Shown piece by piece: positions 33,424-45,505 of a stretch of DNA of 64,000 nt. The stretch lies in assembly GCA_034231615.1 (NCBI GenBank), contig CM067311.1:16549199-16613198 (forward strand). Direction: 5' to 3'. The position numbers and the translations under genes are program-made. This DNA comes from Meghimatium bilineatum. Its lineage: Eukaryota; Mollusca; Gastropoda; Stylommatophora; Philomycidae. Numbering within the stretch: position 1 is the stretch's first letter; each line of letters opens with the position of its first letter. The notes beneath the pieces were generated by a model, which was not told the DNA's origin, searched no databases, and saw nothing but the letters and a program-made list of their open reading frames with translations.

Positions 33424-34655
33424 CAAACAAGGCTATACTGTTGGTATCTTCGTCCTCACTGGGATATTTACATCATGTGTGCAAGATGACGGCGCAGACT
33501 CAAACCCCTTTCCAGTGACTAACGGTGTCAAACAGGGTTGCGTCCTGGCTCCGACGCTCTTCAGCATGGTGTTCTCTGCCATGTTAAATGATGCCTTCCG
33601 GAGTAACAGTGCAGGAATTTGTTTTCGCTATCGAACTGACGGAGGACTATTCAATCTTAGTAGATTGAAGGCCAAGACCAAAACTAAGACGGACATTGTT
33701 CGAGATCTCTTGTTCGCCATCGATTGTGCACTAAATGCTACCACTCTGAAAGACATGCAGGACAGCATGGACCTCTTTTCTTTGGCATGTGATGCGTCCG
33801 GTCTCACCATCAGCACCGCGAAGACGTTAGTAATGTATCAATCAGCGCCAGGTTTCCCTACACAAAATCAGTGATCACAGTAAAGGGGCAACAACTTAAT
33901 AGTTGGCTAATAAGTTTGTATATCTCGGCAGCACACTATCACAAACTGCGACAATTACCCAGGATGTTGCCCTGCGTATTGCTTGTGTCAGTGCAGCATT
34001 CGGGAGTCTTCGTGCCAACGTCTGAATCAGGCGTGGTCTCAGTTTGACAACTAAGTTGGACATGTACCGCGCAGTGGTTCTATCAACACTGCTATATGCT
34101 ACGTCTTGCTGGACTGTCTATGCGAGACACGCTCGACAACTTAACTCTTTTCACCTTCGGTGCTTACGAAACCTCATGGGAGTACGTTGGCAGGATCGAG
34201 TACCAGACAGGGAAATCCTTCAGAAGTCTCGTATGCAAAGCATCCATGCCCTGCTGACTAGGTCCCAATTCCGCTGGACTGGCCACATCGTCCGTATGCC
34301 AGACAAGCGCCTTCCAAAGAGATTATTCTATGGGGAGCTGTACGAAGGTAAACGTTCAAGTGGAGGGCAGAAAAAGCGCTTCAAAGATCACCTAAAAGAA
34401 CTCTCTCCAGCACTGCATCATCGATCCTAGCTCATGGGAGACTACAACACTTGATCGCTCAGCCTGGCACACCCAGATCACTGCTGGCATCACGAAATTT
34501 GAAAAAGAAAGAACACTGCAAGCAATCCACAAGCGCAAGTAGCGGAAGGACAAATCTAAAAATTATCCTACCCTGAACCTCCAGCACTCCTGCATGCACT
34601 TCAATAGAACTTTCCGTGCACAAATCGGACACCTACGAACTCACAAACCTAATTA
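33424..34655 (+). pseudogene. LINE reverse transcriptase, long remnant with C2H2-like tail
   Basis: The longest RT remnant here. The first part reads PFPVTNGVKQGCVLAPTLFS (RT motif B), RYRTDGGLFNLSRL, KTKTDIVRDLLFAIDCALNA and LTISTAKTLVMYQSAPG. Motif C, normally F-A-D-D, is F-A-I-D (33713-33724), so the first catalytic aspartate is lost. After frame breaks, 34044-34430 reads LDMYRAVVLSTLLYATSCWT, LNSFHLRCLRNLMGVRWQDR, RSQFRWTGHIVRMPDKRLPK and SSGGQKKRFKDHLKELS. The extreme end (about 34590-34650) reads LQHSCMHFNRTFRAQIGHLR then THKPN and a stop. That is a degenerate form of the C2H2 finger closing this LINE type, with the second cysteine replaced. Inactive. Confidence 0.9.
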
Positions 34656-34756
34656 GCTAATTACCAATTTATTATTATTATTTATTTTTTAATCGCATGT
34701 ATGGTTTTTTTTTCATGCCACGCTCATCTTCGCTTGCGAAGGAAAAACATCATCAT

Positions 34757-35486
34757 CACATAGGATATACTGTAGATAGCTGCCTCCTACCTATGATGTA
34801 CTGTAGATAGCTGCCTCCTACCTAGGATATACTGTAGATAGCTGCCTCCTACCTAGGATGTACTGTAGATAGCTGCCTCCTACCTAGGATATACTGTAGA
34901 TAGCTGCCTCCTACCTAGGATATACTGTAGATAGCTGCCTCCTACCTATGATGTACTGTAGATAGCTGCCTCCTACCTAGGATATACTGTAGATAGCTGC
35001 CTCCTACCTAGGATATACTGTAGATAGCTGCCTCCTACCTAGGATATACTGTAGATAGCTGCCTCCTACCTAGGATATACTGTAGATAGCTGCCTCCTAC
35101 CTAGGATATACTGTAGATAGCTGCCTCCTACCTAGGATATACTGTAGATAGCTGCCTCCTACCTAGGATATACTGTAGATAGCTGCCTCCTACCTAGGAT
35201 ATACTGTAGATAGCTGCCTCCTACCTAGGATATACTGTAGATAGCTGCCTCCTACCTAGGATATACTGTAGATAGCTGCCTCCTACCTAGGATATACTGT
35301 AGATAGCTGCCTCCTACCTAGGATATACTGTAGATAGCTGCCTCCTACCTATGATGTACTGTAGATAGCTGCCTCCTACCTAGGATGTACTGTAGATAGC
35401 TGCCTCCTACCTAGGATGTACTGTAGATAGCTGCCTCCTACCTAGGATATACTGTAGATAGCTGCCTCCTACCTAGGATGTACTGC
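34757..35486. repeat. 31-bp minisatellite, about 23 copies
   Basis: The unit core is TACTGTAGATAGCTGCCTCC then TACCTAGGATA. It is highly homogeneous. The only common variants are GATATACTG/GATGTACTG and CTAGGAT/CTATGAT. Confidence 0.97.
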
Positions 35487-35765
35487 CAACTTTTGATCTT
35501 CTAAATAAGAATTGGGCAATCTTTTTGGGTTGGCTGACCAGATTAATCTTTTCCGTGTAGCACGGGGCCAAAACGAAACAAGTCGGATAAGCAAGTATAA
35601 ATGACACTATTAAACCAGAACGCAGACTATTGCGAAGGACTTGGTATACACTAGGCCCATACATGATCCAGCTATAGTTGTGAAAGATAGTTCAAGGACG
35701 TACAATCCTGGCAACGCTTTTTGACAAGTGATTCCTGTTGTGAATCCGTAGCATCATCATCATCA

Positions 35766-35990
35766 TTACGTGACATATTCTTTCCAGAACGCAGTCTTCC
35801 TTATGAATCTATTGAATTCTCCCCGGTCTTGAGCAAGTTGTCCCATCTCCTTTAGGGACATCTGCAGGAATTTCTGTATGTCTTCTGTCCACCGGCGTCT
35901 CGGTTGTCCTTTACTCCCTTTTATCTTCTCCAATATCACTCTCTCCATACCGTCATGTTCCTTTGCGTGACTAAAAAAACCTAACTGTAC
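35766..35990 (-). pseudogene. LINE C-terminal fragment (RRRWTED type)
   Basis: The complement reads FFSHAKEHDGMERVILEKIK then GSKGQPRRRWTEDIQKFLQM, SLKEMGQLAQDR, RKTAFWKEYVT and a stop. Same family as 32575-33012, and better preserved in its last 60 residues. Confidence 0.8.
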
Positions 35991-36057
35991 AATGATCTTA
36001 TATATATGCAGTCCTTTATATTGGTGTTACCCACTTTTTCCGTTCTCTTGATTGATT

Positions 36058-36140
36058 TGCAACACACAGTTCATGTGACTTGCAGCACACAGTTCATGTG
36101 ACTTGCAGCACACAGTTCATGTGACTTGCGGCACACATTC
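36058..36140. repeat. 23-bp repeat, about 3.5 copies
   Basis: The unit core is TTGCAGCACACAGTTCATGT plus GAC. Confidence 0.9.
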
Positions 36141-36228
36141 CATGTGAAGTGACATTGTCAGTTGTATCAGTCAAGATGATTGACACTGTCTTTCTGATGC
36201 TCTTCTTGATTAGAAACTGACTTCACAG

Positions 36229-36665
36229 CACGCGGGACATTCCCATAAGTGCTTCGCCCTCCGCTCCAGCAGCCATCCCAGTGTATGTAGACTCAGAGTT
36301 ACGGTCAGGTGTTGATTGTGTGATCTTCGGGACTTTCCCAAAAAATTTACTTTTCCTTCCCTCACCTCTAGATACTCCCATTTCTAACACTCTCTGTATG
36401 TGCATGTTCTCAGCCTCATTGACATCATCTTCATTTTGAAATGAATTTACTACTGCCTTCATTAAGTCTGCTTTATCTTTTCTCAGCAATGTGCCGTCTA
36501 TCGCGGAATTGCCTGCCAATAAGTCGGCTCTCTCGTTTCCTCTGACCCCGGCACGACCAGGGCAGTACATCCATGCAATGTTCTGGACAACCGAGCCGTC
36601 CAACAAGTGATGTTTACTTTCTGATGTAAACTCTGTCAATTGTTCTATGCAGTTTCTCCGAAATT
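36229..36665 (-). pseudogene. LINE RNase H domain and C-terminus (VL-end family)
   Basis: The frame is open for 138 codons on the minus strand. It begins with the end of an RNase H fold, VVQNIAWMYCPGRAGVRGNE then RADLLAG. The G-x-x-G-N-E-x-A-D block carries the last catalytic aspartate of LINE RNase H. It continues DKADLMKAVVNSFQNEDDVN, EMGVSRGEGRKSKFFGKVPK and ALMGMSRVL, then a stop. The unknown C-terminal module shared with 17994, 22285 and 61445 defines the family. The upstream part is missing. Confidence 0.85.
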
Positions 36666-36669
36666 GAAG

Positions 36670-37590
36670 TTCAACTTTCTGCTTCAGATTAATGTTTATA
36701 TTACATTATGTTTATGGCAAAGTTTTTCTGAGATTTCCTCCAAAATCTCACGCTGAACCTCCTTAGTGGTCGTTTGCGACTTGAATGACAGACGAATGTT
36801 ATGTTACCACTCTATCTTCCCCATTCGAATCACGGTAACATGAATATGTGCAACTACAAAGGGAAGTAGGGACATGTACACAAGAGAGATCAAATCTTGA
36901 ACACTAAACGTGTAAGATAGCATGAAGATTAGCCTGTGAGGTATGGGAAGTCAGGTAACACACTATGGGGAGTCAGGTAACACACACCTAATACCAACAT
37001 TTTAATGTGATCTGTACACATTCTCAGACATTTTACGACGGAACCACAGATAACAAAAGCAACGGGCAAATCCACGGTTTTACGTACCACTGCTGTGTAC
37101 ATGGGAGATTTTATGATGATTCTTGAAAAGAGAAATTCACGAACATTTGACAGCTTTCTCATTCTTTTCCTACTGGCGTGCTACCGTCCTGGGAAATAAA
37201 TCATTTTGTTTCATTGTTGAAGGTGTAGAGATGGATGGTCCAGCAGACGTTTAATTCCTCCCAATTCAAAACGCCACATCAACAAAAATCGTGGCTTGTT
37301 TCAGTTTCCCATATTTGAAATTTGATATGATAACCTGAGGTTATTGTGAGAGTTCATTCATATTTATACTTCTCTCCCACTCATTGTAGTTCATTTTATG
37401 TCCTCGTTGTATGCATTACCTGAGGAATTGACATACCTGCGCGCAGTGTCGTGGATACTTCGTCTGTAAGTGGGTTACCTATACAAGACCCAAATGTCTG
37501 TTTTTGTGTGGGGTTTAACGACCTTTTTTGAGAAACCATGAGGGGGATTTTTGGAGTGCTTTCTGGTATTCAATGTCTTGTTGTGACTTT
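36670..37590. other. Unassigned sequence
   Basis: No supported gene. A short direct repeat (GGGAGTCAGGTAACACAC, twice near 36947-36985) is present. Confidence 0.4.
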
Positions 37591-37600
37591 CTAAAGGGAT

Positions 37601-37619
37601 GGGGGGGGGGGGGGGGGGG
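37601..37619. repeat. G19 homopolymer
   Basis: Nineteen consecutive G followed by AGGGGG. Confidence 0.95.
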
Positions 37620-37753
37620 AGGGGGTCCAACTACCTGCTTGTCCTCAAACTTCCCACTCCTTATCGGGCGTACCTGTACGGTTCATGTATGTGTGTGTGC
37701 GCGAGCGTCACGGGAGTGATTTACATGTGTGGTTCATGTTTGTGAAAGTGTCG

Positions 37754-37990
37754 GGGAGCCGCGTAGCGCAGTGGTTAGTGCTCTGGCTTTGGTCCTAGGT
37801 TCATTCCCCAGTTGAAGTGGAATTGTTTTTCAGATCGCAACGGCTCCCAAGTAGACCCAGCCTTAAATTGGTACCCGATTAACCCGGTAAGTAAAGCGAA
37901 GGAATGGAGATGGCTACCGCCAACATTTGCAGAGCCTCTGAAATGTGAGATCGCTAACATCTCATACCCCTACGCCATTAATAAATGTTA
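37754..37990 (+). mobile_element. tRNA-derived SINE (family T2)
   Basis: Head GGGGAGCCGCGTAGCGCAGT with box A TAGCGCAGTGG and box B GGTTCATTCCCC at normal pol III spacing. The body contains AAATTGGTACCCGATTAACC and GAGATGGCTACCGCC, and the end contains CCATTAATAAATGTTATGGG. It is the only copy in the window. Confidence 0.75.
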
Positions 37991-38820
37991 TGGGTTACTT
38001 TCCTATTTTTACTTACTATGTTTATACAGTGTACTATCTGTACTTCGTCCTAATAGTGGACTGCGCACTGACGACAGGCCTGACAGTGGACTTCCCACTC
38101 ATATTGTACTCGCGTTCAACTTTCACACCTGTATAAAAGTATACTTTCGTTACTGCATGTTTTCCTGTGAAGGAGTGCAGCGAGGCTTTCTATGGACTGT
38201 GGAAATAAAGGTCGTTTTGCCATAGCAGACGCCGCGACATGTACAGGAATGATTTTGATTGTACCTCTAAAAGAAAAAAATCCTGTCCCAACCGTGGATT
38301 CAACCTTAGCACTAGCGATTTAAATAGACTGATCTTTACTGTAATACTGATCTTACTTTTCAAAACCATATTCAACATCACCATCTCGAGTCTTAAATCT
38401 TCTTTCCGGAGTTACCATCATCACATATTTGCGACCTGGGATATTTGAAAGTGGTAACTTCATCAAGTTTGTGAAAACTTAACCATATGTTCATGGGATC
38501 TTGCTTAAAGCAAATTGGTGTCAGCTAAATGGGCCAGATTAAAACTCTTGCCTGACACCGTCTAAATTTCCACAAGCAAATTAATCTCAACTGATAGTAG
38601 TGTAGAGTGCTTACATTACTGTGTTTGCATGTGCACCCACCTGCACGTCTTGATGTGAATTTTGTCAAATATTTTATAGCACGTACTAGAGATGTTATAG
38701 AGGAAAAGAGCATACAGGACAATTTCTAATATATATAATATATACACCTCCATTGACAGTCTTGAGAATGTATTTACAAAAGACAGTTTTCATGTTCTCT
38801 ATAGATTTTAAATAGTCAGT
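37991..38820. other. Unassigned sequence
   Basis: No supported gene or repeat. Overlapping frames on both strands lack motifs. Confidence 0.4.
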
Positions 38821-38824
38821 CTGC

Positions 38825-38976
38825 CGAAGATGGATGTGTCAGGCCACTGGTGTAAATAAAACAGCGACACACCACATTTCCATTCATTCTCTAAACTATA
38901 TCCAACTGGAAACCTTGTAGGACCATTGTCCTGTTACATGAAAAATCCAGTAGAATGAATGCAGAAAAAGAAGAAA
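38825..38976 (+). mobile_element. Family A short retroelement
   Basis: CCGAAGATGGATGTGTCAGG to AATGCAGAAAAAGAAGAAA, with a small CATT duplication in the middle. Confidence 0.75.
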
Positions 38977-39039
38977 TGGTCAGTGTCAGAATGAGTGTAT
39001 TTTACCTGCTCTTTTGGCTTGTACATGTATCTATCTACT

Positions 39040-39555
39040 TCCCTGGGAACAACAGTGTTTTTAGCAGTGTAAAAGCCTGCACTAGGAACAACAGTGTTTT
39101 TAGCAGTGTAAAAGCCTGCACTAGGAACAACGGTGTTTTTAGCAGTGTAAAAGCCTGCACTAGGAACAACGGTGTTTTTAGCAGTGTAAAAGCCTGCACT
39201 AGGAACAACAGTGTTTTTAGCAGTGTAAAAGCCTGCACTAGGAACAACGGTGTTTTTAGCAGTGTAAAAGCCTGCACTAGGAACAACAGTGTTTTTAGCA
39301 GTGTAAAAGCCTGCACTAGGAACAACGGTGTTTTTAGCAGTGTAAAAGCCTGCACTAGGAACAACGGTGTTTTTAGCAGTGTAAAAGCCTGCACTAGGAA
39401 CAACGGTGTTTTTAGCAGTGTAAAAGCCTGCACTAGGAACAACGGTGTTTTTAGCAGTGTAAAAGCCTGCACTAGGAACAACAGTGTTTTTAGCAGTGTA
39501 AAAGCCTGCACTAGGAACAACGGTGTTTTTAGCAGTGTAAAAGCCTGCACTACAA
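39040..39555. repeat. 39-bp minisatellite, 13 copies
   Basis: The unit core is AACAACGGTGTTTTTAGCAG then TGTAAAAGCCTGCACTAGG, with an A/G variant. It is 13 codons long, so it opens frames of 180-220 residues on both strands at once. That symmetry is the mark of a multiple-of-three repeat, not of coding. Confidence 0.97.
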
Positions 39556-40230
39556 AAACACAAATGCATGCAGAAACAATAAGCAAAAGTCATGAATATC
39601 ATAATTATTCTTGTAATTAATGTTTAATTTAACAGACCAATAATAAGACTGCAGAGAACGAGGATGAAACCAATAGTAAAGTGAACATCTCAGCCAATTA
39701 TGACTGCTGTAGATTTTAATGTTTCCCTTTGAAAGTTGTAACAAACAAATCATCAATATTTCACAAATTGGCAGCTCTACAGTAGCTCCTTCTTCACAAT
39801 TCACAAAGGAAGTGAATCTTTGCAAGCACAAAAATAATTCCCATATTCAGTCTCTGAAACAGAAGACAATGGAACACTGATACAAAAAAAATATATATAA
39901 CAATGGAGAAATTGCACACAGAAATACCTCAATTATCAACAAAAATGAGTGGACACAAGATAAATAAATCAATGATGTAAACAAGAATGGCACAGAAATA
40001 TACTGTAGTAACGAGGGGAGAGGTTGCTGCCATACTCATTACTGCAAGGAGTGATGGCCAATGATTACTTCCTTGGCAGCTTGTGACAGAACAAGAAATG
40101 TGATAGATATAATTAAAGATGTTAGTAAACTCAGAGTGTCCAATCAGTGCTCTGCCCCTTTATCAAGATGGGTGTCAGCGCTGAAAAGTGTTTGAGCAGT
40201 CACACATAAACACTTGATTCCGTACAATTA
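39556..40230. other. Unassigned sequence
   Basis: No supported gene. Confidence 0.4.
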
Positions 40231-40231
40231 A

Positions 40232-40775
40232 TCAATCACGTGCCATGCAGAGTGGCATAGGCAATCATGCTTCTCTACAATTCTCTGTCTCTTATGTTGC
40301 TAATAAGTTTAGTTGGTGACTTCTTTTTGTGCCACCCAATCCAGAAATGTCTCTCTTCCTCTGTCCCATGATCTTTCTGGCGGTTACTAAATGTTCAAGA
40401 TTTATTCTTCTCACTAAAGGTAAAGGTAAAGGTAGGTCCCATGGCATCTGCCGTCAGGGATGAAGATAACTCTTCATGTACTAAGCCGCAGCAACTATTA
40501 GGTGGGGTGGCCAGTTCCCTTCCTTGCTGTTTTTTTACCTTCCCTAACTCATGCGTCAGGTACTCATTTACAGCTGAGTCGACTGGAGGAGTGGTCGTGT
40601 CAAGTGAGAAATCACAACCTGGATTTTTTTTTAATGTCCGGACGTGGTTTCGAACCTGGCACGCTGTAACCAGATGATAGTAAGCAAGCTGACTATCCAC
40701 TAGGCTACCACGCTCCCCATTCTTCTCACTACATGCCCTAAAAACCTTGATTGAATACAACACAACTATGTTAGA
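40232..40775 (-). pseudogene. LINE C-terminus split by a SINE
   Basis: Right of the SINE the complement reads FLGHVVRRI. Left of it the frame resumes NLEHLVTARKIMGQRKRDIS and, after breaks, RSMIAYATLHGT and a stop, then TGATTGATTAAT. Removing 40417-40731 restores a continuous peptide across the junction. Same family as 851-1190 and 13343-13398. Confidence 0.8.
40417..40718 (-). mobile_element. tRNA-derived SINE (family T3), copy 1, with 13-bp target duplication
   Basis: On the minus strand the head has box A TAGCCTAGTGG and box B GGTTCGAAACC. The body ends in (ACCTTT)n. A perfect 13-bp duplication ATTCTTCTCACTA flanks it (40404-40416 and 40719-40731). It is a complete insertion of 302 bp within an older LINE. 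Confidence 0.93.
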
Positions 40776-40799
40776 ATAGGAGATACTATACAATGGTGT

Positions 40800-41712
40800 A
40801 GACATCCAATTGCTGACTGGTGCAGACATCCAACTGCTGACTGGTGCAGACATCCAATTGCTGACTGGTGCAGAGATCCAATTACTGACTGGTGCGAAGA
40901 TCCAATTACTGACTAGTGCAGAGATCCAATTACTGACTGGTGTGAAGATCCAATTACTGACTGGTGCAGAGATCCAATTACTGACAGACTGGTGCAGAGA
41001 TCCAATTACTGACAGACTGGTGCAGAGATCCAATTACTGACTGACTGGTGCAGAGATCCAATTACTGACAGACTGGTGCGAAGATCCAATTACTGACAGA
41101 CTGGTGCAGAGATCCAATTACTGACAGACTGGTGCAGAGATCCAATTACCGACAGACTGGTGCAGAGATCCAATTACTGACTGGTGCGAAGATCCAATTA
41201 CTGACAGACTGGTGCAGAGATCCAATTACTGACAGACTGGTGCAGAGATCCAATTACTAACTAGTGCAGAGATCCAAATTACTGACTGGTGCAAAGATTT
41301 AATTACTGAATAACTGGTGCAGACATCCAATTACTGACTGGTGCAGACATTCAATTAATGACTGGTGCAGACATTCAATTAATGACCATCAAATTACTGA
41401 CTGACTGGTGCCGACATCCAATTACTGACTGACAGGTGCAGACATCCAATTACTGACTGACTGGTGCAGACATCCAATTACTGACTGACTGGTGCACATC
41501 CAATTAATGACTGGTGCAAAGATACAATTACTGACTGACTGGTGCAGACATCTAATTAATGACCGGTGCAGAGATCCAATTACTGACTGGTGCAGACATT
41601 CAATTAATGACCGGTGCAGACATCTAATTAATGACCGGTGCAGACATCTAATTAATGACTGGTGCAGACATCCAATTACTGACCGGTGCAGAGATCCAAT
41701 TACTGACTCCGG
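40800..41712. repeat. 24/28-bp minisatellite, about 36 copies
   Basis: The short unit is built on GATCCAATTACTGACTGGTG. The long unit inserts a further ACTG or CAGA (ACTGACAGACTGGTGC). Unit types are intermixed, and many units have single-base changes in the right half. Confidence 0.93.
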
Positions 41713-42235
41713 ATAGCAGCTACAAATGATAATGTGAATTCTAGGATGTTGATCAATTGGTAAACAGAACAAGATTTTTTGGTTGGAATCAGGACATGGC
41801 GTAGCATTTAATGAATCTTTGAGACTAGGAAGCTGCGAGTAGACAACAGAACAAAAAATGCCACAACCTTGCCAGACAGAACTGAAATATGTCCCACAAA
41901 AACAACACCACAAAACAACTTGTGTTTTTTTCCCTGGTAAAGACCTCAAGTGTACAGTCCTGACCAACAGATGTAAAGATGAAATTGATCACTGATCAAG
42001 ATTAGCTAAAGGTGAAGGGTATACCTCTTTAATAGTTTCCATGGCTCACAAATTACCAACATAATTCTCTTGGGCCATATTCTAACCTTTGATTTCACAT
42101 TGTAATGACAGACAATTGCACTACTTGTAGCAGCATGTCAATACACTGTTGTTAATTATACAAAATCGAGGATAGGCTTTTATTGGGAAGCTTTTGACAA
42201 AAGTATCCCAAACAGTTGATGTATAGTGAGCTCCT
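41713..42235. other. Unassigned sequence
   Basis: No gene recognised. Confidence 0.4.
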
Positions 42236-42822
42236 TAAGGAGAAATACTGACAGATGAAAGGTAGAAATACTGACAGATGAAAGGAGAAATACTGACAGA
42301 TAAAAGGAGAAATACTGACAGATGAAAGGAGAAATACTGACAGATGAAAGGAGAAATACTGACAGATGAAAGGAGAAATACTGACCGATGAAAGGAGAAA
42401 TACTGACAGATGAAAGGAGAAATACTGACAGATGAAAGGAGAAATACTGACAGATGAAAGGAGAAATACTGACAGATGAAAGGAGAAATACTAACAGATG
42501 AAAGGAGAAATACTGACAGATGAAAGGAGAAATACTGACAGATGAAAGGAGAAATACTGACAGATGAAAGGAGAAATACTGACAGATGAAAGGAGAAATA
42601 CTGACCGATGAAAGGAGAAATACTGACAGATGAAAGGAGAAATACTGACAGATGAAAGGAGAAATACTGACAGATGAAATGAGAAATACTGACAGATGAA
42701 AGGAGAAATACTGACAGATGAAAGGAGAAATACTGACAGATGAAAGGAGAAATACTGACAGATGAAACGAGAAATACTGACAGATGAAAAGAGAAATACT
42801 GACAGATGAAAAGAGAAATATT
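42236..42822. repeat. 22-bp minisatellite, about 27 copies
   Basis: The unit is AGGAGAAATACTGACAGATG plus AA, very homogeneous (variants CCGATG and CTAACAG). Confidence 0.97.
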
Positions 42823-42829
42823 TCAAGGA

Positions 42830-44735
42830 TTCTCTCAAATGCTCCCTAAAGAGTGTCAACTTCAGCATAACACCTTGAGCCTGTTGCTTAGAAACATGCA
42901 GTGTGACTTTACCCATGGAGAAAACGTTCTGCCTAATAAAACAGAAGAACAAACACATAGATGTCAAACTTCAATCACAGGCGTCCCAAATGTGGCAGGT
43001 GATTCTATGCCAGGATTGTAGTTTTCAATCATCTCTACACACACCAGAGAGATGCAACAACACAAGCCTGAAACTTATCTCTACACACACCAGAGAGATG
43101 CAACAACACAAGCCTGAAACTTATCTCCGCACACACCAGAGAGATGCACCAACACAAGCCTGAAACTGTTGTCGGCATCGCTTGTGATGGACGACTATTA
43201 TTATTCAGAATATAGCAACAATTCAGCATTTTTAGCCGAAGTGATGTCCAATCAATATCTATATTCAGTAGACTGACATTGTTTTGTGTATGGTCTGACT
43301 ATCCAACTGCCTGTAGATTACTGTGAAGCAGGTACATCCGGAATGTGAAACCTCTCAAAGCCAGACATATTTGAGTAAGCACTGACAGCAGATCTGCTGG
43401 TACAACAATAAACTTGAGCATGTTGACAACTGTAGATCCGTGTAGGAGAATCTAAGTCTGAGACGTATACAAGATAATGACAGAATACAGCTTTCTCATC
43501 ATGCTTATAACGGGCGGCAAGTCATAGTTGACCGATAGTATCTGGATCTTTAAACTAGAGTTACCAAGACCCACAATCTGCTCATCCTGGACAACAGGCT
43601 GGAACAATGAGTCTGGCTAAGGTGTAGTGGTCAAAGTAAGAAATCAACCAATTTTCCGAGAATGAAGTGCTGAAGTCTTAAATGTGCCACACATGGACAC
43701 AGACATCTTAGTCAAGCTGTAAGCTTCAGCAGAGAAAGCATCCTGTTCTTGATCATGATAACTGGCAGGAGTGTGAGAACAAACAGAATAATGCAACAAA
43801 CTATACAATTTTGGGGATACTAACAACCAAAATACCAATGATTGTTTTGTAACAAAATGACTATACATACCTAGGTCTCAGTTACTTGTTAGTCAAAACT
43901 TATATCTGTCTTTATAACATGTTTAATTTGTGAATGATATAGTATTTATAATGTTTATTTTGTAGTTTGTGAATAATCTGCTAGTATTCTCAATGCTTAC
44001 TTTGTGAATGATCTGCTAGTATTCACAATGCGTACTTTGTGAACAACCTGCTAATATTCATAACGTTTTCTGTGTAAATAATATATCAGTCGACAAGAAC
44101 TATTTACAATTATGACTGTAAATAATACACATCTATGCATCAGTGCTATCATATTTTGGGAATATCTGTATTCCTAAAGCATAACAATATAGTGATAATT
44201 AACACATGGCAAAAAATGGTGTGTGTGAGGTACAGAAGGGAGGGCTTTATGGAAGGGAGCACAATGAGACAAATAGTAGATTACATTTTATGATCTGGTA
44301 ACTTGCAAACAAGTCTCACAAATTGTAAATAATCTATGGCACTGCTCATTCTGCTCTGTAAACTACAACCTGCTAACCAGCGCTCAGTTTAAGAACAGAT
44401 GCTAAAGAAGAAGTGTAAATAACAATAGTAAACACTGAAACAAATGATATTGTCATATTGATTAAACATCATATTTGTACTTTTAACAATTAATCATCAT
44501 CAAAATCAATTTCCCTGTTAAAAGTTCTTTCTGTATGAGAAACATTCTCCCCATAAGGTGCCAGGTTGTGTAGTTAAGAGTGTCATATAACAAAAATGTA
44601 TGACTTTGGGTATGTAAATATAGACCACTGACATAACCCCCCCCAAAAAAACATGAAATACCTATCAGAGAGTGATCTGCTCATGTGGTCTTGGAGTCTG
44701 CCTAAACTGTTAGTCAAATTCCATTAGAACTTGGT
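42830..44735. other. Mostly unassigned; small repeats
   Basis: About 1.9 kb. It holds three copies of a 46-bp unit at about 43030-43170 (core CACCAGAGAGATGCAACAAC), a degenerate repeat with GTGAATGATCTGCTAGTATT at 43930-44060, and a scrap resembling a family B 3' end at about 44350-44420. No gene is supported. Confidence 0.5.
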
Positions 44736-44739
44736 AAAA

Positions 44740-45036
44740 GGTAAAGGTAGGTCCCATGGCAGCAAGCCGCTATCTGGGATGAAGATAACTCTTCATGTAC
44801 TAAAGTCGCAGCATCTATTAGGTGAGGTGGCCAGTTCCCTTCCTTGCTGTCTTTACCTCTCCTAATTCATGCGTCGGGTGTCATTTACAACTTAATCAAT
44901 TGTAGGAGTGATTGTGTCAAGCGAGAAATCATAACCAAATTTTTAAAAATTCTGACGTGGTTTTGAACCTGGCACGCTGTATAACAAACCCGGTGATAGC
45001 AAGAAAGCTATCTATCAACTAGGCTACCGTGCTCCT
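44740..45036 (-). mobile_element. tRNA-derived SINE (family T3), copy 2
   Basis: Homologous to 40417-40718 along its length (GGTAGGTCCCATGGC, GGCCAGTTCCCTTCCTTGCT, CAACTAGGCTACCGTGCTCC). Box B is GGTTCAAAACC on the minus strand. A short CTTGGTA repeat flanks it. Confidence 0.88.
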
Positions 45037-45143
45037 CTTGGTACGGACCAACTAAGTATTTAATGAATAACAAAAATTCGCTATAATAGGGATAAAAATA
45101 AGGAATAAATATTATTAGGATTTTAAAAGGTATTCTTAAATTG

Positions 45144-45351
45144 TCCGGCTCTGTGGCGAAGTGGTACAGAGCGCGTCTGTGATGGCAAAGATACCGAGTT
45201 CGATCCTCACCACAAGCAATTGTGCATCCAGACCGTTCAGAAAGCAATGGCAACCTACTGAACGTATTTATATTGCCTAGAAAATCACCACAGCCAACAA
45301 ATGCTGGGTTGATAGCTACGTCCTGAATAGGATATGCTACCAATTTTTTTG
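45144..45351 (+). mobile_element. tRNA-derived SINE (family T1), complete
   Basis: Head TCCGGCTCTGTGGCGAAGTG with box A TGGCGAAGTGG and box B GAGTTCGATCC. It ends CAATTTTTTTG. A perfect 11-bp duplication TTCTTAAATTG (45133-45143 and 45352-45362) bounds a 208-bp insertion. It sits about 100 bp from the T3 copy. Confidence 0.92.
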
Positions 45352-45505
45352 TTCTTAAATTGGTAAATGTTTATCTGTATTAAATTGTATCCTATTTGCT
45401 ATAAATATGAGAAGGAATGTTGATGGATGAGTTTATTTTCAGGTAGAAAAAAATTATGGGTATGACATCTACACTCTTCACATTATCACAACCTCACAGC
45501 ACTCC

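Noticed and set aside
36223-36639. Host RNase H gene
   Set aside because: The motif set and three homologous copies in the window show it is a LINE C-terminus.
38955-39620. 220-residue open frames on both strands as a repeat protein gene
   Set aside because: The 39-bp unit is a multiple of three and opens frames on both strands over the same bases; no promoter, splice sites or non-repeat domain.
26419-45351. Functional tRNA genes
   Set aside because: Box A/B sequences are followed by SINE bodies and tails, and the cloverleaf arms do not pair well; these are SINE heads.
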